From Ruegeria sp. ANG-R (GTDB taxonomy: Bacteria > Pseudomonadota > Alphaproteobacteria > Rhodobacterales > Rhodobacteraceae): 64,000 nt of DNA. Shown here one piece after another: positions 26,857-36,401 of this stretch. Location: NCBI RefSeq assembly GCF_000813985.1, contig NZ_JWLJ01000006.1, positions 124,001 through 188,000 of the forward strand, read 5' to 3'. The stretch's first letter is position 1; the number at the start of each line of letters is the position of its first letter. Position numbers and translations under genes: made by a program. The notes below the pieces were generated by a model. It worked only from the letters and a program-made list of their open reading frames with translations. It had not been told where the DNA came from and did no database searches.

Positions 26857-27048
26857 ATTAATCATTTATTTTCAATAGCTTGCTAAATCTTTGGTTGTCT
26901 TCGGAAATTAAATCTCTGTTTTTCCGTGTTTTTTCGCGGTTTTTCGGGATACTTGCCCCTAGGGTAGTCTACTCAAACAAGTTCCAGGTTCCGGCTGCCC
27001 TGCCGGGGGCACGGGCCCCGGCCAAATCAATTATAACGGAGGAACGAG

Positions 27049-27486
27049 ATGACAAGCAAAATTGTCATAGGACTGGACGGGACAGAGACCGGTGAGCGGG
27101 CGATAGCCTTCGCCAAAGACCTGGCCGAGAGGATCGGCACGTGCGAACTGCTGATTGTCTACGTCATCGAATGGTCCCCATTCACTTTCCAGACCCCTGA
27201 GGAGAATGCGCTGCGCCACAAGAGGCGCGAGGAGGAGGTCGAACTTGCCACGTCACGTGTTGTGGCGCCGGCAGTCGATGCGCTGAAGGCGGCGGGTTTC
27301 AATGCGCAGGGCATTGTTCGCCATGGAGATGTGGCGGAAACGCTGAACACGATCACAGTGGAAAATGAGGCGTCGCAGATTGTTGTGGGTCGATCCTCGG
27401 CCGACGGCTTCAAGAAACGCATCTTTGGCAGCTCGACCCAGAATCTGGTCATGCACGCCGATGTTCCGGTCACCGTTGTGAACTGA
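27049..27486 (+). CDS. Universal stress protein, UspA family
   Basis: 145-residue nucleotide-binding-fold protein. The beginning KIVIGLDGTETGERAIAFAK and the end IVVGRSSADGFKKRIFGSST, QNLVMHADVPVTVV, carry the UspA core and the GxSSxxGFKxxxxGS ATP-binding pattern. The gene ends 14 bp before the alanine symporter, so the two are probably co-transcribed. Transporter-linked Usp proteins can act as nucleotide-sensing modulators. Confidence 0.93.
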   Translation: MTSKIVIGLDGTETGERAIAFAKDLAERIGTCELLIVYVIEWSPFTFQTPEENALRHKRREEEVELATSRVVAPAVDALKAAGFNAQGIVRHGDVAETLNTITVENEASQIVVGRSSADGFKKRIFGSSTQNLVMHADVPVTVVN

Positions 27487-27500
27487 GGGGAGTGACGAGA

Positions 27501-29051
27501 ATGAATATGTTGAAATATTGGGGGCTGGCCACGGCCGCTGCCCTGATCTCCAGCCCCGCAGCCGCGCAAGAGGCGCCCGGGCTGGACGAAAAGATCAATC
27601 AGGCCTTTGCAAATTTCACCGGGCCGTTTGTCAGCTTTATCTTTGCGCCGTTTCCGGGAACAACCTTTCCGTGGATCGTGGGCTGGCTGGTGATCGCCGC
27701 AACGGTCTTTTCGCTCTATTTCGCTTTTGTGCAGTTCCGGTTCTTCGGGCACGCGATCAGCCTTGTCAAAGGAGACTACTCCGATCCCAATGATGCGGGC
27801 GAAGTCAGCCACTTTCAGGCCCTTGCGACAGCTCTGTCGGGGACAGTGGGTCTTGGCAACATCGCAGGCGTCGCCGTTGCCGTCGGTATTGGAGGGCCGG
27901 GCGCGACGTTCTGGATGATTCTGGCCGGATTGCTGGGCATGGCCTCAAAATTCACCGAGTGTACGCTCGGCGTGAAGTACCGCAACGAATACGAGGATGG
28001 CACCGTTTCCGGTGGTCCGATGTATTACATGTCGAAAGGGTTTGACGAGCTTGGCCTGCCGGGTGGAAAAATCCTGGCCGTGCTGTTTTCGATCTTCTGT
28101 ATTCTCGGCGCGCTGGGTGGCGGGAACATGTTCCAGGCCAATCAGGCGCATCAGCAGATCGCCGGTATCGTCGGTGACTATCCCGGATGGATCACCGGGC
28201 TGGTTTTTGCGGCCGTCGTATTCATGGTCATCGTCGGCGGCCTGAAATCGATCGCGCGCGTGACCGAGAAGGTCGTTCCGTTCATGGGCGTGCTCTATGT
28301 GGCGACCGCTCTGGTCATCATTGGCATGAACGCAGATCAGATCGGCTGGGCCTTTGGTCAGATATTCGCCGGGGCCTTTACCGGTCTGGGTGTGGCCGGC
28401 GGCATGGTCGGCGCGCTGATCCAGGGCTTCCGCCGTGCGGCATTCTCGAACGAGGCCGGCGTTGGTTCGGCAGCGATTGCGCACTCGGCGGTCAGGACCA
28501 AAGAGCCGATAACAGAGGGCTTTGTCTCGCTGTTGGAGCCGTTCATCGACACGGTCGTGATCTGTACCATGACGGCGCTGGTGATCATCATCACGCAGCA
28601 GCTGATCATCGACCCGGATACCGGAAAGTACATGCTGACCGAACCGGGCGGTGTCATTGCGACGGTAGAGGGCAATACCGGTGTCAGCCTGACCTCGGCG
28701 GCATTCGGCAGCGCCTTTGGCTGGTTCCCCTACATCCTTGCGATTGCGGTGATCCTGTTTGCCTTCTCGACCATGATCAGCTGGTCTTACTATGGCCTCA
28801 AGGCATGGACCTATCTGTTTGGCGAAGGTCACACCAAAGAGCTGGTGTTCAAGATCATCTTCTGTGTCTTCGTTGTCATCGGTGCAGCGGCCAATCTTGG
28901 TCCGGTCATCGACTTCTCGGATGCGGCGATCTTTGCCATGGCAGTTGTGAACGTGTTTGCATTGTACTTCCTGATGAAAGTCGTGCGTCAGGAACTGGCA
29001 TCCTATGCAGCCCGACTGAAGAGCGGTGAAATCCGCAAATTCGACCACTAA
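27501..29051 (+). CDS. Alanine/glycine:cation symporter (AGCS family)
   Basis: 516-residue inner-membrane sodium-coupled amino acid transporter with about 11 helices. Family motifs are FQALATALSGTVGLGNIAGV, FWMILAGLLGMASKFTEC, FRRAAFSNEAGVGSAAIAHS and STMISWSYYGLKAWTYLFG. The N-terminal leader contains a cleavable-looking SSPAAAQEAPG. I choose the ATG at 27501, with GAGGGGAG upstream, over a GTG at 27492. It lies just after the Usp gene. It could import alanine or glycine, possibly D-alanine, which would fit the D-amino-acid operon 5 kb upstream. Confidence 0.92.
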   Translation: MNMLKYWGLATAAALISSPAAAQEAPGLDEKINQAFANFTGPFVSFIFAPFPGTTFPWIVGWLVIAATVFSLYFAFVQFRFFGHAISLVKGDYSDPNDAGEVSHFQALATALSGTVGLGNIAGVAVAVGIGGPGATFWMILAGLLGMASKFTECTLGVKYRNEYEDGTVSGGPMYYMSKGFDELGLPGGKILAVLFSIFCILGALGGGNMFQANQAHQQIAGIVGDYPGWITGLVFAAVVFMVIVGGLKSIARVTEKVVPFMGVLYVATALVIIGMNADQIGWAFGQIFAGAFTGLGVAGGMVGALIQGFRRAAFSNEAGVGSAAIAHSAVRTKEPITEGFVSLLEPFIDTVVICTMTALVIIITQQLIIDPDTGKYMLTEPGGVIATVEGNTGVSLTSAAFGSAFGWFPYILAIAVILFAFSTMISWSYYGLKAWTYLFGEGHTKELVFKIIFCVFVVIGAAANLGPVIDFSDAAIFAMAVVNVFALYFLMKVVRQELASYAARLKSGEIRKFDH

Positions 29052-29234
29052 ACCAAACCACCGGGGCGGCGCGTGTCGCCCCGGTGCCCGGCCAGCCTGC
29101 AAAAAGCGCAGATTCTGGCCCAAACCCCCTTGCCAGTATGACCGAACTTGCGTAAACGGCGCTTCTGATCGCGTGACCGGCCGAGATGGCATGCCGAGTC
29201 GCGTCTGAAACCGAACCCGGAAAAGGAGACGGAA

Positions 29235-29435
29235 ATGCCTAAGATGAAGACCAAATCGAGCGCCAAAAAGCGCTTTAAGGTGACTGCGACCGGTAAGGTC
29301 CTTGCTGGCCAGGCCGGCAAACGGCACGGCATGATCAAGCGGACCAAGAAGTTCATCCGCGACGCCCGTGGCAACACCACCCTGTCCGCCCCCGACGCCA
29401 AGATCGTCAAGGGCTACATGCCCTACGACCGCTAA
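29235..29435 (+). CDS. rpmI: 50S ribosomal protein L35
   Basis: 66-residue ribosomal protein with the family start [20 protein letters not shown] and very high Lys/Arg content. An AAAAGGAGACGG site precedes it. It is followed 14 bp later by rplT. The usual infC partner is not adjacent. Confidence 0.98.
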   Translation: MPKMKTKSSAKKRFKVTATGKVLAGQAGKRHGMIKRTKKFIRDARGNTTLSAPDAKIVKGYMPYDR

Positions 29436-29449
29436 GAGGAGATTAGAAG

Positions 29450-29815
29450 ATGTCCCGCGTTAAAGGTGGAACCGTAACTCACGCCCGTCACAAGAAGGTC
29501 ATCAAGGCCGCCAAAGGTTACTATGGCCGCCGCAAGAGCACCTTCAAGGTTGCCCGTCAGGCCGTCGACAAGGCCAACCAGTATGCAACCCGCGACCGTA
29601 AGAACCGCAAGCGCAACTTCCGCGCGCTGTGGATTCAGCGTATCAACGCTGCTGTTCGTTCGCATGACGAGGCTCTGACATATTCCCGCTTCATCAACGG
29701 CCTGAACCTGGCCGGCATTGAAGTGGACCGCAAAGTTCTGGCCGACCTGGCCGTGCACGAACCGGAAGCGTTCGGCGCGATCGTCGCCAAAGCTCAGGCT
29801 GCTCTGGCCGCCTGA
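29450..29815 (+). CDS. rplT: 50S ribosomal protein L20
   Basis: 121-residue 23S rRNA-binding assembly protein with [40 protein letters not shown] and [20 protein letters not shown]. It forms an operon with rpmI and ends at a strong terminator. Confidence 0.98.
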   Translation: MSRVKGGTVTHARHKKVIKAAKGYYGRRKSTFKVARQAVDKANQYATRDRKNRKRNFRALWIQRINAAVRSHDEALTYSRFINGLNLAGIEVDRKVLADLAVHEPEAFGAIVAKAQAALAA

Positions 29816-29844
29816 TCCTCTGCATAGAGAGACAGTGAACAAGA

Positions 29845-29871
29845 GGCCGCTCCATAAGGAGCGGCCTTTTT
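29845..29871 (+). terminator. rpmI-rplT operon terminator
   Basis: GGCCGCTCC and GGAGCGGCC pair perfectly around ATAA, followed by TTTTT. The stretch 29872-30209 beyond it holds no gene that I can support. Confidence 0.95.
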
Positions 29872-30209
29872 GATTCCCGCACTCGGCGAAATGCCAGCGC
29901 GTTCAAGAGACAGTGCTTGATTCGGCGTGCCAGAAACCGATTTCGCCTATCTGAAGGTCATCGGCTGCTCAATAGGCCAAGGCCGATGGTGTATTGTTCG
30001 ACTACAAGGTCTGGGCAGAGCGGCCTTAGAGATAACGAAAAGCTTGGCCGAAAACACATATGTTTCTCTCTCGCCAACCTCTGCAAACCGGCGAAGATCT
30101 GTCCAGCAACACTGAGAACCAGAAAAGCCTGATCACAAAAAAGCACTCGCGCTTGCTTCAGAACATTGCTTTCTGCGTTATGCAGCGCATCGGCTTCAAC
30201 AGAACCGCG

Positions 30210-31061
30210 TCATATCTTACGTTCGCTGCACATTTCCGCTACGAATACAAATGCGGCACCCACGGCCAAGCCCAGAACCCGATTGAGAGCCACCGCCAGG
30301 AAAGCAGGTGCCGGGGCAGAGGCGATAAGCTTGGCAAGACCCGCGGCAACAGCCTCATTCAATCCAAGCCCGGCCGGGAAAATCCCTACCGTCGCGCCCA
30401 ATGAGGGTGCAACGGTGTATAGCGCTGCCTCGAGCCACGTGGCCGTATGCCCCAACGCTGCAAAGGCCAAAACAAGTCTCGCGGCACTGAGCGTGAACGA
30501 CACCAGTCGAATAACCACCATTCCTGCGAGAAGTCGCGCTTCGGCCTGACGAGAGAGCAAAAACAAGGTTATTGCGACCCCGGTTAAGGATATCATTGTC
30601 AGCCAGACCCAGGCGCGGTGGTCCAGAGCTACCAATGCTGCTGAGGAGAGAGCAATGGTCAGACCGAGCGTCAGCAACGCTGTCAGCAAGACGAGTCGCG
30701 TGGCTACGCCAGCACTTGCACCCGCATCCACGAGCGCTGCGCCGCGCACAAGTGCCCCACCTGGAAGGGGCAGGAGCTCAGCGACGTTGGCGTGCGCCAC
30801 AATACGAAGGGCCTGAATCGTCGACACACCTTCACTTGCGGACGCTGCTGTAAAGCGGAAGGTTATGGCGGCCACGAAGAGGAGAGCGGGCGTCAGTATG
30901 CAGACGTTGAGTGCTACATAATAGAGCGACAGATCGCTCCAAGTTAGGTCCAACGCGGATACGGACCAGCCAACCCCGATCAAAAGCAGAAGCAAACCTG
31001 TGATACGCAATCGCCGACGGATCGAGGGTTGCTTCCGCCATGCTTGGAAACGCGCGATCAC
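30210..31061 (-). CDS. Lysylphosphatidylglycerol-synthase-TM (UPF0104) family membrane protein
   Basis: 283-residue inner-membrane protein with about seven to eight helices, resembling the flippase-like part of MprF/AglD proteins. Motifs include NVAELLPLPGGALVRGAALV near residues 90-110 and GIFPAGLGLNEAVAAGLA near 225-245. It starts 10 bp after the stop of the glycosyltransferase gene, so the two form an operon. It is likely to help with translocation or handling of a lipid-linked glycan. That role is inferred from family and context. Confidence 0.8.
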   Translation of the reverse strand: MIARFQAWRKQPSIRRRLRITGLLLLLIGVGWSVSALDLTWSDLSLYYVALNVCILTPALLFVAAITFRFTAASASEGVSTIQALRIVAHANVAELLPLPGGALVRGAALVDAGASAGVATRLVLLTALLTLGLTIALSSAALVALDHRAWVWLTMISLTGVAITLFLLSRQAEARLLAGMVVIRLVSFTLSAARLVLAFAALGHTATWLEAALYTVAPSLGATVGIFPAGLGLNEAVAAGLAKLIASAPAPAFLAVALNRVLGLAVGAAFVFVAEMCSERKI

Positions 31062-31071
31062 CGACGCCTCT

Positions 31072-32148
31072 TCACGCTGGATCGTCTACGTTTTGGTAAT
31101 GTGCGATCGTATCTTGAGCCACGCGCGTCCAGCTGTAGTGGCGTGCGCAGATGGCAGTCGCCCGGGTCGTAAAGGCCGACCTTTCGCTGGCAGACCATGC
31201 CGCTATCTCTTTGATTTTGGAAGCCCATTCGCTCGCCTCTCCGGGCGCTATGATAAAGCCCGTTTCATTATCCTGGACGGCGTCGACGATCCCGCCGTGG
31301 CGCGCCGCCACCACCACACCACCAGCAGCAGCTGCTTCGACTGCGACTAGGCCGAAACCTTCGAATTGACTGGCATCTTGCGCCAAATTGGGGATAACGA
31401 CGCAGAGCGCATCGCGCTGACATCGCCAGAGCTCTTCCTGCTCCAGTCGTCCCAAATACCGAACCCGTGGCGCCGCCAGTGCTGCGCGTTCATCCTCGTC
31501 CCAAACTGTGCCCGCCACATCAAGCGAAATGTCTTCGGGCAGAAGCGGTAACACCTGCTCTATGAACCAACGGCAACCTTTACTCGCAATAAGGCGCCCC
31601 GAAAACAAAACTGTGCGCGGTGATGTTGAGGACTCGCCCGAAACCTCCACTTCAGCCGCAAGCGGAATTACTACCACATGTTGATAGCCAAAACGCCGCA
31701 CTTGCGCTGCCGTTGCGGACGAATTGGCTATGATTGTTGCACTCTTCAGAAGGCGCGCACCCAACGCAAGATACATGCCATACAGACGCCCACGCAGGCC
31801 ACCGCGAAGCGGAAAGGCCACGTCAGTACCATGTGCGGACACCACCATTTTAGTGCTTGGCTTGCGCAACCTTGCCAAGAATGCAAATGGCCAAATTGCC
31901 ATATCAGCGATGTGGATCACAGGGGCGGGCCTGCGAGAAAACAGGACCGTTAGCCCAGCCCTAAGCCCGAACCACATCAACGCACCAGTTTTGGGCACGC
32001 TGCCATCTGGGTTCCCGGGCAGTGTGACGGCTCTGACTTCTGCGTGCGGTGCGAGTGCCTTTACAAGTTCATGGGAATACGTCTCCATGCCGCCCATCGC
32101 AGGCGGCCATTTGCGGGAAAAAAAGTCGATTTGAAGCGTCTTACCCAT
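31072..32148 (-). CDS. GT4-family glycosyltransferase
   Basis: 358-residue GT-B enzyme. The N-terminal domain begins LQIDFFSRKWPPAMGGMETY (acceptor domain with the GG.E motif). The C-terminal domain has VVIPLAAEVEVSGE, VLFSGRLIASKGCRWFIEQV and EGFGLVAVEAAAAGGVVVAA, the EX7E retaining-transferase signature that binds the NDP-sugar. It is the first gene of the pair with the flippase-like protein. It probably builds a surface polysaccharide or glycolipid; donor and acceptor cannot be told. Confidence 0.92.
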   Translation of the reverse strand: MGKTLQIDFFSRKWPPAMGGMETYSHELVKALAPHAEVRAVTLPGNPDGSVPKTGALMWFGLRAGLTVLFSRRPAPVIHIADMAIWPFAFLARLRKPSTKMVVSAHGTDVAFPLRGGLRGRLYGMYLALGARLLKSATIIANSSATAAQVRRFGYQHVVVIPLAAEVEVSGESSTSPRTVLFSGRLIASKGCRWFIEQVLPLLPEDISLDVAGTVWDEDERAALAAPRVRYLGRLEQEELWRCQRDALCVVIPNLAQDASQFEGFGLVAVEAAAAGGVVVAARHGGIVDAVQDNETGFIIAPGEASEWASKIKEIAAWSASERSAFTTRATAICARHYSWTRVAQDTIAHYQNVDDPA

Positions 32149-32237
32149 GGCTGCATATTCAACGACAGGCCGAAATATGCAATACGAACGGAGTGCAGTT
32201 TTTTGGCGCAGGCCATTGGATGCCTTTCAATCCCAGT

Positions 32238-32470
32238 CGGTTTTGTTGCACCAATTTGGGTGAGAACGTACCCCCCTCTTTTTCCCGGACGGAGTATTCT
32301 ACGGGCACTTTGACAGGGCAGCAAAGAACGGTTTGGCGGCTGAAGATCGCGGTCCAGCCCCGGAATCCCGCAGCCTGCCGGTTGAAGTCTTGAGATATGA
32401 GACTTTGGTCAAGCCGTTTGACGCCGTTCATCTTCATTTTGCGCGGCTTCTGCGGTGGTAGCTCATCCAC
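32238..32470 (-). pseudogene. Decayed 3' end of an IS5-family transposase, copy A
   Basis: In the otherwise gene-less 32149-32818, the reverse strand still reads NGVKRLDQSLISQDFNRQAA. This matches the IS5-type C-terminal pattern (K-x-HCVKLLGQSLMARDFDRQVAE). DNA further on, GTCCGGGAAAAAGAG and TTGGTGCAACAAAACC, lines up with the corresponding part of copy B at 34536-34800. The catalytic core is gone. It lies on one side of the methyltransferase-kinase gene, in the same orientation as copy B. Confidence 0.6.
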
Positions 32471-32818
32471 CGCCGCCGTAGAGATCTTCCAAGGTTCTGG
32501 CCACATTTTAACTTGTTGCCCTAGCAGCGTGGTTCAAGCTCTGGATTTCGGGGGTACATCATGAGCGACCTACCCTCGTTGCCTGACGAGTAAGCGACGC
32601 GTCTTTAGCCCTATTCTCCGAACAGCCATGTCAAGCTACGCGTTGAGGGCCAGTGCGCTACAGGCGGGATATTACCGTTCTGCCGCAAATAGTTACGATA
32701 GTCGGATGCACCTAGAGAATATGGAGCACCTAACGCACCTTACATAAGTTGGAAGCGGTGGAGCGACGTGGGTCAACGCTTGAGAGGCTAGCGTCGTGGC
32801 GCGAGCCTGCTGCCGTTG

Positions 32819-34228
32819 TCATTCCTTGAACCGTGGAAGGATCTTGATAATTAACGTATCCGCTGCTTCCCGAACCTTGATGACGAACCAACCCCATGGA
32901 CTAACTGTGTTTTCAAGAACGCGCCGCTCAGGGGGCTCGAAAATCTGTTTCACTACGTGAACAAGGTATTGCATACGAAGCGTTACCACCAGAAGTAGCC
33001 ATCGCGGCCGACGCGACCCATATCTCCAAAGTAACCGTGACAGATGCAACCCGTTGCGCGAAGCATTGTTGAGGCCGAACAGTTCCAAGTCAAAACACCT
33101 TAGCTCATCGCGCGACGCGTCGAAGAAAAAGTTGTTTGGGTGCATATCTATTACCTGAATCAATTCCAGCGAACGCGACGGTCCGTATTGAACGGCGATG
33201 TCCTTCTCAGTCGCGTAAGCGTAGATTGCCTTAAGTCGCTCAGACATAGCCGCTTTATCTGCAATTTGGGGCCTCGTATACTTGCCCAAAACCCCTGCAT
33301 CAACGTAGGGGAACACGAGCCCATGCTCTGAATGAAGGCCGATTGGGGTAACAAACCGCGGGTCGTTCACCTGGCTCCCGACCTCTGCTTCTGCAAGTGC
33401 TCTTTCATTTGCCAAGTACTTTTTCAGAAAAACAGGTACTCCGTCCTTGGTAGTGCCTCTCTGGAACGAAACTCCTTCGTGCAAGTTTTCGGGATCGCTT
33501 GGCGCTACTTCACTCTGGCTTACCAGTAGTTGGTTGTTTGAACCGACAGTGCGTTGGTAGCAATTTTGAACGACGATTTCGTCAGTCATTGCCTCAGCCT
33601 GTCGACTCTCATTTCTTTCCTTTAGGTTGAACTTTAGAAGCCATCGGTTGATACCGTGAATCCGATTTCGCCCGATCACCTCCACGGATTCCAGGCGGTC
33701 CCCAGCCGCCCGGCAAAGATCCGACAGGTAAGCTTCGTCGGACGTGTAGTATTTTCTAAGCGCGCGCTGCCAATACCATCGCGACCCTTCACCCAATTGA
33801 CCGGTTTCAAAGATGATTGCATGTTTTGTGTGTTCGAGAATCTTGAGCCAGAAACGCATTGCGCTCGTATACCCAAATTTACCGACAATATGATGGTGAA
33901 CCGCGCAGTATAGCACCGTATCGTAGTTGTGTTCGAACGGGAAATCCAAGGCGTTACCGGCAAACAAGGTGAACCTTGGGTCGGCCTTCAATGCGGGATC
34001 TACAATACTTTCATCGTACTCAATCGCATCCGCTGCTTCGGTCAGTCCGCTTTCCAACAAGGCTTTGGAGAAATAGCCTTGGTTGCAGCCAATATCTAGG
34101 CTCCGCCCTCCCTTGTTGCAGCGTTCGAGTATCGTCTTACGCCGCGTTTGGTTCCTGGCTTCGTGACGGTTATGATACGTCGTATCCCCCAACGGATTTA
34201 CTTTGTGCAAAGAAAACAGCTTGCCCAT
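32819..34228 (-). CDS. Methyltransferase-kinase-like fusion protein
   Basis: 469 residues. Residues 1-200 are a class I methyltransferase with motif I SLDIGCNQGYFSKALL (43-58) and VLYCAVHHHIVGKFGY. Residues 250-400 look like a WaaP/RIO-type kinase: VPVFLKKYL (264-272) with a candidate ATP-contacting lysine, VIDMHPNNFFFD (359-370) as the catalytic HxxxN-like loop, and CFDLELFG (378-385) as the metal-binding Asp. The architecture suggests modification of a surface glycan by methylation and phosphorylation. The gene lies between two IS5-like remnants near a glycosyltransferase, so horizontal acquisition is likely. The kinase call is by motif only. Confidence 0.7.
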   Translation of the reverse strand: MGKLFSLHKVNPLGDTTYHNRHEARNQTRRKTILERCNKGGRSLDIGCNQGYFSKALLESGLTEAADAIEYDESIVDPALKADPRFTLFAGNALDFPFEHNYDTVLYCAVHHHIVGKFGYTSAMRFWLKILEHTKHAIIFETGQLGEGSRWYWQRALRKYYTSDEAYLSDLCRAAGDRLESVEVIGRNRIHGINRWLLKFNLKERNESRQAEAMTDEIVVQNCYQRTVGSNNQLLVSQSEVAPSDPENLHEGVSFQRGTTKDGVPVFLKKYLANERALAEAEVGSQVNDPRFVTPIGLHSEHGLVFPYVDAGVLGKYTRPQIADKAAMSERLKAIYAYATEKDIAVQYGPSRSLELIQVIDMHPNNFFFDASRDELRCFDLELFGLNNASRNGLHLSRLLWRYGSRRPRWLLLVVTLRMQYLVHVVKQIFEPPERRVLENTVSPWGWFVIKVREAADTLIIKILPRFKE

Positions 34229-34535
34229 GAGTTAGTTTTAAACCTGAGTGGTTATCTGGAACGCCTGAAATTAGCATCAAACACAGATAGCTCTCAAAAA
34301 ATAGGACTTCGTCAAGTCGCTTGCACTCAATTGTCGCCATACGGACACAGAAATTCACCTATTGGATATGGAGTTAACACCTGTACTCATCCAGTCGCAG
34401 ATCTGCTCTTCGCGCTTGGGGCCTTGCAATCGCTGCTGATACTGCTCTCTGAAGCTTTGATGCCTAAATTGGGCTTTGAGCATAACTTTCATTTTCCCGG
34501 GACGAATCCGTGCTGCCGGTTCTGCAGTGGGTGCT

Positions 34536-34800
34536 GGTTTCGTTGCACAAATCGGGTTGTGGTCGGACTTCCCCTTTCCCCGGACAGACTTGCCCGATGT
34601 CCGTCTGTGATGGGTATGCCAAGCGAAGCGACTGAGCACCGCGATGCGGACCTGGATCTCCGCGACTTGCCGATCGAAGTCCAGCGCCATGAGGCTTTGT
34701 CCCACCAACGTCACGTAATGCACCTTGGTCTCGACCCGGCTCCGGCGGTGACGGACCATGGAACTTTCGAAATCGTTCGACCGAAGATCGCCGGCAGCGC
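34536..34800 (-). pseudogene. Decayed 3' end of an IS5-family transposase, copy B
   Basis: The reverse strand reads VRHRRSRVETKVHYVTLVGQ and SLMALDFDRQVAEIQVRIAV, the characteristic C-terminus of IS5-type transposases. A frameshift after LSRF moves the rest to another frame (GQVCPGKGEVRPQPDLCNE). Sequence upstream to about 34860 is too degraded to read. The remaining gene-less stretches (34229-34535 and 34861-35246) show nothing else, apart from the upstream region of tRNA-Ser. Confidence 0.75.
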
Positions 34801-35246
34801 TGGCGCTCAGCTCAGCAACGGATGGACAAGATCGGGGAAGGGTTCTGTCTAGTGGCCAATAGCTAAACTGTGCGCAGCATATTAAACTTGTATATCAGCA
34901 CACTTCACGCCTTTTTCCGTTTGTTTTGACATGCGCTATCTCTACTGCTCACAGGAGAGGGGATTGAACTGCGAAAAGAAAAATTCTTCTCGCGCAGATG
35001 ATGATCTCACTGTCAACGCGGCGATACCGAACGGGGCTTCGATGTGTTGCGGTGTTTCGAACCTGATGGTTGGGTGGTTCGGCGCCCGGAAATACTTCAG
35101 AAAAACGGTTCAAATCTCGCCCATAACCCTCGTAAATCGGTGTGTTTTACCGTGATTTCAACGGGTTCAGTAATTTTGTCAGGGCGAAGCAAAAAAAGGA
35201 AATTTTGCCTTGTATTCCCGCTGCTTGCAAGGATATACCCACCGAC

Positions 35247-35336
35247 GGAGACGTGGCCGAGTGGTCGAAGGCGCTCCCCTGCTAAGGGAGTAGGCGGGAA
35301 ACCGTCTCGAGGGTTCGAATCCCTTCGTCTCCGCCA
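35247..35336 (+). tRNA. tRNA-Ser, anticodon GCT
   Basis: A 90-nt class II tRNA with encoded CCA. Acceptor GGAGACG pairs with CGTCTCC, the D arm reads TGGCCGAGTGGTCGAAGGC, and anticodon stem CTCCC/GGGAG encloses CTGCTAA with anticodon GCT. A long variable arm is present, and the T arm reads GGGTTCGAATCCC. It reads AGC/AGT serine codons. The following 235 bp hold no gene. Confidence 0.97.
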
Positions 35337-35571
35337 CCCACCATGGCCATCAAGTAATCATTATAAAGCAGAACCTTAGCCGATAGTGGTGAACGTAACC
35401 CCCAGACATCTAACGGGTCGCGATTAGCACGTCATGGGCCGCCCAAAGGCGTCCCAATAGAGGCATGAGCTTCCCTGTGAGTTCCGTCGCAAGCTGACTC
35501 CGCTGAAGCAAAACTCACTCGACAACACCCATAGGAGACCGTGGGGCGATACTGATTCAATAAGCTTAAAC

Positions 35572-36372
35572 CTACTCAGCGGCCATTTCTGACATTGAGC
35601 TTGTTTGCGCTGTTAGCTTTTTGGATAATATTTCAGCCGCTTCAACAAGAGCCGAGCGGTATTCATCATAGTTCTTCTCTGCATCACCTTGAGGAGCGAT
35701 GATGCAGAGCGTGTAAATACATCGATTATTCAAACCGTAGACAGGAGCAGCAAAACAATGTGTGAAATTGTCGGCTATGCTGTCGAAATCGAAAAACTGG
35801 TCTGCGTTAGCCTTTCGGACACTTTCTATGAAACTGCTCGGCTCCAAGTATGACCCGTCCGGCAGGTGAAAATCCTCTTCGGGAATTAGGTCAATAATCT
35901 CCTGATCACTCAGATGCGAAATCAGTAAACGGCCCGATGCCGTCCACGGTATCGGCGTCCGCTCCCCGACGTCCGCGCTGATCCGAAACGGCCGGTTTCC
36001 CTCATTCATCATCGCGACATAGTATTTGTCACCATCAAGCGTGCAAAACTGCGATGTTTCACGCGTTCGGGCAGTAACGTTTTCAAGTATCGGGCGGACG
36101 ATACCACCCAGATCAAAGTGCTTGCGGTAGTTGGTGCTCCAAAAATTGAGTTTTGGGCCCAGAAAGACGCGACCATCCGCGTCTATCTTTTCCAGAACAT
36201 TTGAGGCCAGAAGCAACGCAACAAGATCATAAATCGATGATTTCGGGGCACCCATACCTTCGGCAATTTCAATGGGCCGTTGTGGCAAACCAACCTGGCA
36301 TAGGTGATCAAGGATCGCGAAAGCACGGTCCAGCCCTCTGGCCTTGGTTTTTGGTTTGCCATCCTTCGACAT
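35572..36372 (-). CDS. IclR-family transcriptional regulator
   Basis: 266 residues. The N-terminal winged helix (RGLDRAFAILDHLCQVGLPQ, EIAEGMGAPKSSIYDLVALL) is followed by the IclR effector domain (ETSQFCTLDGDKYYVAMMNE, PIPWTASGRLLISHLS, CFAAPVYGLNNRCIYTLCI). It is followed downstream on the chromosome by RidA and ABC-transporter genes reading the same way. It is the likely regulator of the cluster to 41970, and a palindrome at 39805 is its best candidate site. Confidence 0.92.
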   Translation of the reverse strand: MSKDGKPKTKARGLDRAFAILDHLCQVGLPQRPIEIAEGMGAPKSSIYDLVALLLASNVLEKIDADGRVFLGPKLNFWSTNYRKHFDLGGIVRPILENVTARTRETSQFCTLDGDKYYVAMMNEGNRPFRISADVGERTPIPWTASGRLLISHLSDQEIIDLIPEEDFHLPDGSYLEPSSFIESVRKANADQFFDFDSIADNFTHCFAAPVYGLNNRCIYTLCIIAPQGDAEKNYDEYRSALVEAAEILSKKLTAQTSSMSEMAAE

Positions 36373-36401
36373 CGACTGCTGCCCACTGTTTGCTGACGGA
36401 A

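Noticed and set aside
27945..29327. 460-codon open frame opposite the alanine symporter
   Set aside because: Antisense shadow; the symporter has all AGCS motifs.
34148..34852. 234-codon rightward open frame over the IS5 remnant
   Set aside because: The reverse strand carries recognisable transposase sequence; the forward frame has no family pattern.
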